64,000 nt of DNA from Geomesophilobacter sediminis. Its GTDB lineage: Bacteria; Desulfobacterota; Desulfuromonadia; Geobacterales; Geobacteraceae. The stretch's first letter is position 1; every line of letters starts with the position of its first letter. Location: assembly GCF_016458275.1 (NCBI RefSeq), contig NZ_JAEMHM010000012.1:62001-126000 (forward strand), written 5' to 3'. A model generated the notes under the pieces. That model was not told where the DNA came from, made no database searches, and saw only the letters and a program-made list of their open reading frames with translations. Below are positions 59,257 to 64,000 of this stretch, piece after piece. The translations under genes and the position numbers were made by a program.

Positions 59257-59907
59257 CTATTCGAATTCCTTCCGGAAATCCGCCACCAGCTGGCGCAGCT
59301 CGGCCATCTCCTGGCGCAGTTGCGCCACCTCGGCCTCCAGCTGCGCGATTTCCTCATCGCTTCGCGGGCGCGGCGCCTCGGCCGAAGCGGCCGCATCCAG
59401 CGCCTCCAGATCCGGTTCCCCGGAGAAGAGATGACAGTAGCGCGATTCCTTGCGCCCCGGCTGCCGCGGCAGTTTGGTCACCAGCGGCGGGGTTCGTTCG
59501 GCCAACTCGTCCAGAACCGCCTCCACCGCCGCGAGGTCGGGGAAGGGAGCCATGCGCTCACAGCGGGTGCGCAGCTCGCCAACGGTCTGGGGCCCCCGGA
59601 CCAGAAGCTCGCACAAAACGGCCAGTTCCGCCGGTCCGAAGCGGAATTTCTCCACCAGGGCGTGCCGGTATTTCGAAACACGCCCACCGGCCCCGGAGAG
59701 GATCGCCAGCTGCTTGAAACGGAGCGAGTCGAGGGCCTTCATGACCTCAGCCTCGTCCAGGTTCAGCACCGGATCGCGGTTTGACTTCTGGTTGCAGGCG
59801 TTCACCAGCGCATTCAGGGAAAGCGGATAATACTCCGGAGTCGTCAGCTCCTTCTCGATCAGGGAGCCAAGAACCCGAACCTCCGTCTCATTCAGCATGA
59901 TCTCCAT
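59257..59907 (-). CDS. YceH family protein (DUF480)
   Basis: A 216-residue protein with two tandem winged-helix-like domains: LNETEVRVLGSLIEKELTTP and YYPLSLNALVNACNQKSNRD in the first, FGPAELAVLCELLVRGPQTV and GELRTRCERMAPF in the second, the YceH/DUF480 layout. A C-terminal coiled coil (EEIAQLEAEVAQLRQEMAEL) follows. Function unknown. The ATG at 59907 has AAGGAG six bases upstream; the ATG at 59898 is an alternative. It lies about 110 bases upstream of DUF2288, same strand. Confidence 0.9.
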   Translation of the reverse strand: MEIMLNETEVRVLGSLIEKELTTPEYYPLSLNALVNACNQKSNRDPVLNLDEAEVMKALDSLRFKQLAILSGAGGRVSKYRHALVEKFRFGPAELAVLCELLVRGPQTVGELRTRCERMAPFPDLAAVEAVLDELAERTPPLVTKLPRQPGRKESRYCHLFSGEPDLEALDAAASAEAPRPRSDEEIAQLEAEVAQLRQEMAELRQLVADFRKEFE

Positions 59908-60066
59908 CCACCACTCCTTTCAGCTACTTCGGTTCGAAGGGGCTCACTATAGCAAAGAACCGAGGTCGCGCGCATGCTTTTTAATGCTTCGGTGCCGGTT
60001 CCCCGGCAAAGTCGCCCGGGCAAGCTGCATCAAGAGCGCAGGGAGAGTAACAAACGGGGTTTGTAA

Positions 60067-60095
60067 TTGTACATGTCCGTTTATTTTGCTATGTT
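60067..60095 (+). promoter_or_regulatory. Possible promoter for the four-helix membrane protein gene
   Basis: TTGTAC (60067-60072) and TATGTT (60090-60095) are 17 bases apart in an A+T-rich segment, about 48 bases before the ATG at 60144. Each box matches at four of six positions. Confidence 0.4.
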
Positions 60096-60143
60096 GTCAG
60101 CGCCCTGGAGCCGGGCAGACACCATAACCAAACAGGAGAGCGC

Positions 60144-60617
60144 ATGCCCGTGAGTCACAACTTCAAGAAGATAGCGAATACGATCAAGATCTATTCGGTG
60201 GTCCAGATACTGCTGGTGCTGCTGCTCGGTTATATGGGGGTCGTTTTCCAGGCCAAACTGCAGGCGATCGGGCGGGGCTCCAACTTCATGAATGCGGTGC
60301 TCATCTCTTTCGTGCTTCAGCTCCTCTTCTTCTACCCGATCCGCCGGTTCGCCCTTGCCGAGGCGAACCGTGACCTCGCAGCCAGCGCCTCGGACATTAG
60401 CGCCGAGGAGCTGAACAAGCTGACCAAGAAGGCGCGCTTCGCCGACGTGGTAAAAGCGTTCATCGTGGTCTTCTACATCATCTTCATGTACCGGATGCCT
60501 AACGAGCCGGTCATCCTCAGCATCGTCTTCTTCAGCTTCATCCTGACCATCCTCAGCTACTTCCAGTGCTACAACTTCGCCGCTAAAAAGCTGATGAAAG
60601 AGTGGCTGGCCCGGTAG
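60144..60617 (+). CDS. Four-helix membrane protein, unknown function
   Basis: A 157-residue protein with four predicted membrane helices: about 16-36 (IYSVVQILLVLLLGYMGVVF), 49-66, 105-122 (AFIVVFYIIFMY) and 127-144 (SIVFFSFILTILSY). The loop between the second and third helices is charged, EANRDLAASASDISAEELNK. No catalytic or metal-binding motif was seen and no family was recognised. CAGGAGAGCGC precedes the ATG. It stands alone, with 100 bases before the SlyD gene on the same strand. Confidence 0.85.
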   Translation: MPVSHNFKKIANTIKIYSVVQILLVLLLGYMGVVFQAKLQAIGRGSNFMNAVLISFVLQLLFFYPIRRFALAEANRDLAASASDISAEELNKLTKKARFADVVKAFIVVFYIIFMYRMPNEPVILSIVFFSFILTILSYFQCYNFAAKKLMKEWLAR

Positions 60618-60718
60618 CGCGTATACATTTCGTAACGCAGATTTTGCTGGACTCCGGCGACGGTCACACGTACCATTCCACCCATCGGTAAAACATTTCA
60701 AAAAGAAGGAACTAGCAC

Positions 60719-61201
60719 ATGGCAACTGCAAAAAAAGGGGATAAGGTCCGGATCAATTACACCGGTACTTTGGAAGACGGCTCGGTATTCGATACGACGG
60801 ACGGCCACGACCACGGCGACTGCTGCGACGACGGGTGTGAGGACGATTGCGGCTGCGAGCATGGCCCGCTGGAATTCACCATAGGCGAGGAGGAGTTCTT
60901 CCCCCAGATCGAAGAGGCACTCATCGGCATGGCTCCCGGCGAGTCGAAAACCGTCGTCATTCCCGCCGAAGACGCTTTCGGTGAGTACGACGAGGAGGAA
61001 GTCTTCACCATCCTCCGCTCCCAGCTGACCGGCGACCTGGTCCCGGAAGTCGGGATGGAGCTGGAACTGACCGGAGAAGACGACGAGCCGGTCGAGGTGA
61101 CCGTGGTCGAAGTAAACGAAGATTCCATCACCGTCGACGCCAACCACCCGCTGGCCGGCGAAGACATCACCTACACCTTCGAGCTGGTGGAGATCGTGTA
61201 G
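60719..61201 (+). CDS. SlyD-like FKBP peptidyl-prolyl isomerase with His/Cys-rich loop
   Basis: A 160-residue FKBP of the SlyD type: KGDKVRINYTGTLEDGSVFD at the N-terminus, LEFTIGEEEFFPQIEEALIG, MAPGESKTVVIPAEDAFGEY, then the insert-in-flap domain and the C-terminal strand. Between the first strands (residues 30-48) is a metal-binding-type loop with H30, H32, C35, C36, C40, C44, C46 and H48, absent from typical SlyD, whose His/Cys tail is at the C-terminus. The loop may bind nickel, zinc or copper. AAGGAAC lies about eight bases before the ATG. Confidence 0.92.
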   Translation: MATAKKGDKVRINYTGTLEDGSVFDTTDGHDHGDCCDDGCEDDCGCEHGPLEFTIGEEEFFPQIEEALIGMAPGESKTVVIPAEDAFGEYDEEEVFTILRSQLTGDLVPEVGMELELTGEDDEPVEVTVVEVNEDSITVDANHPLAGEDITYTFELVEIV

Positions 61202-61249
61202 TTCAGGGTGCAGCACCCTTGGACAGCGACACCTGGAAAATGAATCCTA

Positions 61250-61271
61250 GAGGCGGCCTTTCGGCCGCCTC
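61250..61271 (+). terminator. Hairpin after the SlyD gene, probable terminator
   Basis: GAGGCGGCC (61250-61258), TTTC loop, GGCCGCCTC (61263-61271), then CGCGTTATTT with only a short T-run. A perfect GC-rich stem; it may be a weak terminator. Confidence 0.5.
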
Positions 61272-61291
61272 GCGTTATTTGTGGGACCGTA

Positions 61292-62272
61292 ATGAACCAA
61301 CCGAATCGCCTGCGCAGCACCCCCCTCCCCTGGCCGTCGGGAGAAACCCCGCTGATGCTCGCCCCGATGCAGGGGCTCACCAATCGCGCCCTCCGCGCCA
61401 CCTTCATCTCATGGGTCAGACCCGACGTCGTCTTCACCGAGTTCATGCGGGTGAATCCGGTGGCGGCAAAGAAGCGCCTTTCGCCGGTGGACCTCAAGGA
61501 AATCGCGGCGGTTGAGGATGGCGTGCCGCTCGTCGTCCAGCTCATCGGGCACGGGAAGGAAGCGCTGGTGAGCGCCGCGGAGATCGCCCAGCGGGCGGGG
61601 GCGGTGCACCTGAACCTCAACATGGGTTGCCCCTACGGGAGGATGACCAGCGGGCTCACCGGCGGAGGGATGCTGAAGCGCCCCGATCTCCTGGAAGAGA
61701 TCATCCCCGCGTTGCGGCAGGCGGTCACCGGGACCTTCTCGGTGAAGCTGCGGGCCGGTTACGACGATCCTTCCCAGGTTTTTTCCCTGCTCCCCCTCTT
61801 CGAGAAATCGGGGGTCGATTTCATCGTGCTGCACCCGCGCACCGTGAAGCAGGCGTACAACGGGAGCGCGGACCATGGCATCACCGCAGAAGTGGTGCGG
61901 CAGACCAACCTCCCGGTCATCGCCAACGGCGACGTCAGAAGCGCCAAACACGGGCTGGAAGTGCTGCAACGGACCCAGGCGGCGGGGTTGATGATCGGAC
62001 GGGGGGCGATCGGCGAGCCGATGCTCTTTGAACGGCTGCGGGGGAAGGCGACGGTGGAGCCGGACCTGGTCGAGCGCAAGGCGATGCTGAAGCAGTACCT
62101 GGAACGGTTGCTCCCGGGCTGCCGGAAGCTCTTCTGCGGAGACATGCAGGTCTTATGCAAGATGAAAGGGGTCGTCGCCAATGTAGAAGATCCGGAAATG
62201 GACCGTGAGCTCAAGCAGCTCAAACGGGCGAAAACCCTGGAGGCGTTCGAAAAGGAGTTCGGAGAGCTGTAG
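61292..62272 (+). CDS. tRNA-dihydrouridine synthase (Dus family)
   Basis: A 326-residue flavoenzyme that reduces uridine in tRNA. N-terminal MLAPMQGLTNRALRATF carries the FMN-binding start of the TIM barrel, the catalytic Cys is in LNMGCPYGRMTSG, then the phosphate-binding VSVKLRAGYDD-like TFSVKLRAGYDD, the HPRTVKQAYNG loop and VIANGDVRS, with GLMIGRGAIGEP near the end. The MGCPYGRM and GxADH pattern (GSADH) are typical of the DusC/DUS group; which tRNA position it modifies cannot be told. It starts 20 bases after a hairpin, with weak start context. Confidence 0.92.
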   Translation: MNQPNRLRSTPLPWPSGETPLMLAPMQGLTNRALRATFISWVRPDVVFTEFMRVNPVAAKKRLSPVDLKEIAAVEDGVPLVVQLIGHGKEALVSAAEIAQRAGAVHLNLNMGCPYGRMTSGLTGGGMLKRPDLLEEIIPALRQAVTGTFSVKLRAGYDDPSQVFSLLPLFEKSGVDFIVLHPRTVKQAYNGSADHGITAEVVRQTNLPVIANGDVRSAKHGLEVLQRTQAAGLMIGRGAIGEPMLFERLRGKATVEPDLVERKAMLKQYLERLLPGCRKLFCGDMQVLCKMKGVVANVEDPEMDRELKQLKRAKTLEAFEKEFGEL

Positions 62273-62469
62273 GTTCAATAGACAATGGACAGTTGACCAT
62301 CCACAACCCAAAACCCGTTCCCCCCTAGCCCGCCGGGGTTGCGCGCAAGAGCGCGGGGTTGCTACGGGCGAGGGTGAGGGAAACGATCTGGGCTCAGCAT
62401 GCTGCGCCCTACGGCCCCGGAGGAAATCCCTCCGTTACCAGGCCGCATCCTAGCAGTGGGAAGCCGACC

Positions 62470-63771
62470 TCACGTCCCCTCCCCTTCAAGGGGAGGGACA
62501 GGGTGAGGATGGGGTTTGGTAACCGGCTCGTCGCCCCTCGAAAAGAAGAACAGCACAATCGCCACCGCCAGGCAGCCGATCGGGAATTTGAATCCGGCAT
62601 GGAACGCCGCGGCGGCATCCCCCGGCGTCAGCTTCCGAACCGCCCCGATTATCTCCCCCATCACCTGCTGCGCGGTCGCCGCCCCCATCAACACGAAGAA
62701 ATTCAGCGACGTCAGCGCCGTCCCCACGATCCGCACCGAAAACAATCCCCTCACGATCGGATAGATCATCACCCCGCTCGATACGCAGATCCCGATCAGG
62801 AAGAAGAGCACCAAGAGCACGCCGACCGGCAGCCGCTCCGCCATTCCCAGGAAGTTCAGCATCAATGCGAAGAGACCGATCTGCCCGTAACGGAGCGTTT
62901 TCCGATAGGAATACAGCACCTTTCGGGCGATGCTGTCGATCATCAGGCTGCCGGTGATGAACCCCACCGAGGTGGCCATCAGCATCCGCCCCGTTTCCAC
63001 CCGCGAATACTTCAGCACCTCCATCAAGTACGGCCCGCCCCACAGAGCCTGCAGCGCCAAGTACGCCCCATACCATGCAAAAGCTGCAAGTCCGACCAGC
63101 CAGAAATCCAAGGTGGTGAATATCGTTTTCCAGGCTCGGAGCATCTCCTCCGGCCCGGCATCATCGTGCTCCGCACCGGTATGCATGCCTTCCGGCGGGC
63201 GATTGCGCAAGAAAGCGAGCACCAACAGCGCCGCTACCCCTTGCACCACCCCGATGGTCAGGAAGGAATCCCGCCAGCCGATGGCGGCAACCGCGAGCGC
63301 CAGAGGTGCAGTCCCGGCGACGTTCCCGACGTTGCCGATCGCGACCATAAGGCCGGAGACCTTGCCGAATTCCTGCTGGGAAAACCAGCGGCTGAAGATC
63401 GCGAGCGTGGCCATGAGCACCGAGGCGGTGCCAACGCCGATCAGTACGCGGCCGCCCAGAGCCGTTGCGATGGTTGTGGCCTGGGAGAAGAGGATGCCGC
63501 CGATGGTGGTGAGGAGGCCGGAGCAGCCAATCACCAGCCGCCCCCCCAGCCGGTCGATGAGCGGACCGAGCGGAATCTGGGCCGCCGCATAGACATAGAA
63601 GAGGATGCTGGAAAGGGAGCCCAGCTGCTGCGGGGAGAGATGCAGCTCGCGGGAGATGTCGCCGGCAACGACCGCAAGGGAGACTCGATAGAAATAGGCG
63701 AGGATGTAACTCAACGCAAGGATGCCGAAGATAATCCAGCGCTGGCGACGCATCCGGTACTGCTCAGGCAT
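62470..63771 (-). CDS. MFS transporter with repeat-derived C-terminus
   Basis: A 433-residue, 12-helix transporter. MFS motif A is GPLIDRLGGRLVIG between helices 2 and 3, and the central loop lies near residue 200. The N-terminal RQRWIIFGILALSYILAYFY is typical of the anion:cation/organophosphate type (NarK, GlpT, or sugar-acid carriers). The C-terminal residues TKPHPHPVPPLEGEGT are encoded by a family B repeat, which also provides the stop codon. ATG 63771 with GGGGGAG before it is preferred to the GTG at 63795. Substrate unknown. Confidence 0.9.
   Translation of the reverse strand: MPEQYRMRRQRWIIFGILALSYILAYFYRVSLAVVAGDISRELHLSPQQLGSLSSILFYVYAAAQIPLGPLIDRLGGRLVIGCSGLLTTIGGILFSQATTIATALGGRVLIGVGTASVLMATLAIFSRWFSQQEFGKVSGLMVAIGNVGNVAGTAPLALAVAAIGWRDSFLTIGVVQGVAALLVLAFLRNRPPEGMHTGAEHDDAGPEEMLRAWKTIFTTLDFWLVGLAAFAWYGAYLALQALWGGPYLMEVLKYSRVETGRMLMATSVGFITGSLMIDSIARKVLYSYRKTLRYGQIGLFALMLNFLGMAERLPVGVLLVLFFLIGICVSSGVMIYPIVRGLFSVRIVGTALTSLNFFVLMGAATAQQVMGEIIGAVRKLTPGDAAAAFHAGFKFPIGCLAVAIVLFFFSRGDEPVTKPHPHPVPPLEGEGT
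62474..62517. repeat. Family B repeat
   Basis: CGTCCCCTCCCCTTCAAGGG then GAGGGACAGGGTGAGGATGG GG. A nearly canonical unit: palindrome CCCCTTCAAGGGG flanked by the GTGAGGATGGGG tail. It supplies the last codons of the MFS transporter gene. Confidence 0.8.
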
Positions 63772-63850
63772 TCGCTCCCCCTTTTGGCGCGGCACTCTAG
63801 CATAGGGAGATCGGTGCGGTAAAGCGGGAGTTGAGAGCGAGGGGGAAAGT

Positions 63851-64000
63851 TGTGGGAGCGCCCTTCCGGGCGCGATCCGCCGGAGGCGGTAACAACGGTT
63901 GTGGATGATCGTGCCTGGAAAGGCGCTCCCACAGGGTAAGACGCTATCTTGCTTATCCAGAAAAACTCAATCGCGACAAGAATGTCGCTCCTACAAGAAT
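63851..64000. repeat. Family A palindromic repeats at right edge
   Basis: A full unit from TTGTGGGAGCGCCCTTCCGG to GGAAAGGCGCTCCCACAGGG (63851-63940) forms a long hairpin. A partial second unit (CAATCGCGACAAGAATGTCG CTCC, 63968-64000) runs off the window. The nearest gene, the MFS transporter at 62470-63771, ends the annotated part. Confidence 0.8.

Overview
The window looks like a chromosomal segment of a high-GC member of the Desulfuromonadota, most likely a Geobacter relative. This is inferred from the mix of multihaem c-type cytochromes, an alternative complex III, a cbb3-type oxidase, SlyD-like FKBPs, many anaerobe-type Fe-S proteins and interspersed palindromic repeats. Species cannot be fixed from the sequence alone. 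Coding density is high, and many neighbours overlap by ATGA or GTGA, so most genes sit in long operons.

Layout. 1-5.1 kb: a partial YgbA-like gene, pcnB, uvrB, tatA and two CheY-type single-domain response regulators. 5.1-5.56 kb: a gap with no convincing gene. 5.56-17.8 kb: one long minus-strand glycan operon read from a good sigma70-type promoter at 17.9 kb. It holds two sugar epimerases (one fused to a glycoside-hydrolase-like TIM barrel), a zinc alcohol dehydrogenase, a Gfo/Idh/MocA oxidoreductase, one GT4 and three CgeB-like glycosyltransferases, and a methyltransferase. An ATP-dependent DNA ligase follows directly at its end. 18.0-24.9 kb, plus strand: an Fe-S protein, a SafE/TauE-like membrane protein, a CcoI-like copper ATPase, a phytoene-desaturase-like flavoprotein and a cation/proton antiporter. 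25.0-35.6 kb, minus strand: a respiratory operon with alternative complex III (ActB, an ActC-ActD fusion, ActF, ActA), cbb3-type CcoN, a two-haem CcoO, a CcoS-like protein, two small membrane proteins and a distal ActE-like cytochrome c. The copper ATPase and SafE homologue next door would suit maturation of this oxidase.

35.8-53.4 kb is an accessory block: a TPP enzyme, an enolase-superfamily enzyme, a large FAD/Fe-S glycolate- or lactate-type dehydrogenase, DUF2231, an SDR and a seven-gene Mrp/Mnh-type antiporter operon (E-F-G-DUF4040-B-C-D) without a full MrpA. Small stress-type proteins follow: DUF2795, a DUF2383 ferritin-like protein, a 35-residue membrane peptide, FKBP, a GH100-like hydrolase, hemerythrin, a formaldehyde-dehydrogenase-like ADH and an SRPBCC protein. 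53.6-64 kb is more core-like: tRNA-Arg, two tRNA-Ser genes beside serS, thpR, an octahaem HAO-like cytochrome, DUF1847, DUF2288, YceH, a four-helix membrane protein, a SlyD with a His/Cys-rich loop, a tRNA-dihydrouridine synthase and an MFS transporter.

Two families of short repeats are scattered between genes. Family A is a palindrome with GTGGGAGCGCC at its ends; family B is built on CCCTTCAAGGGG followed by a GTGAGGATGGGG tail. Family B copies supply the C-terminal codons of two unrelated proteins. No CRISPR array, insertion sequence, transposase, integrase or phage gene was seen.
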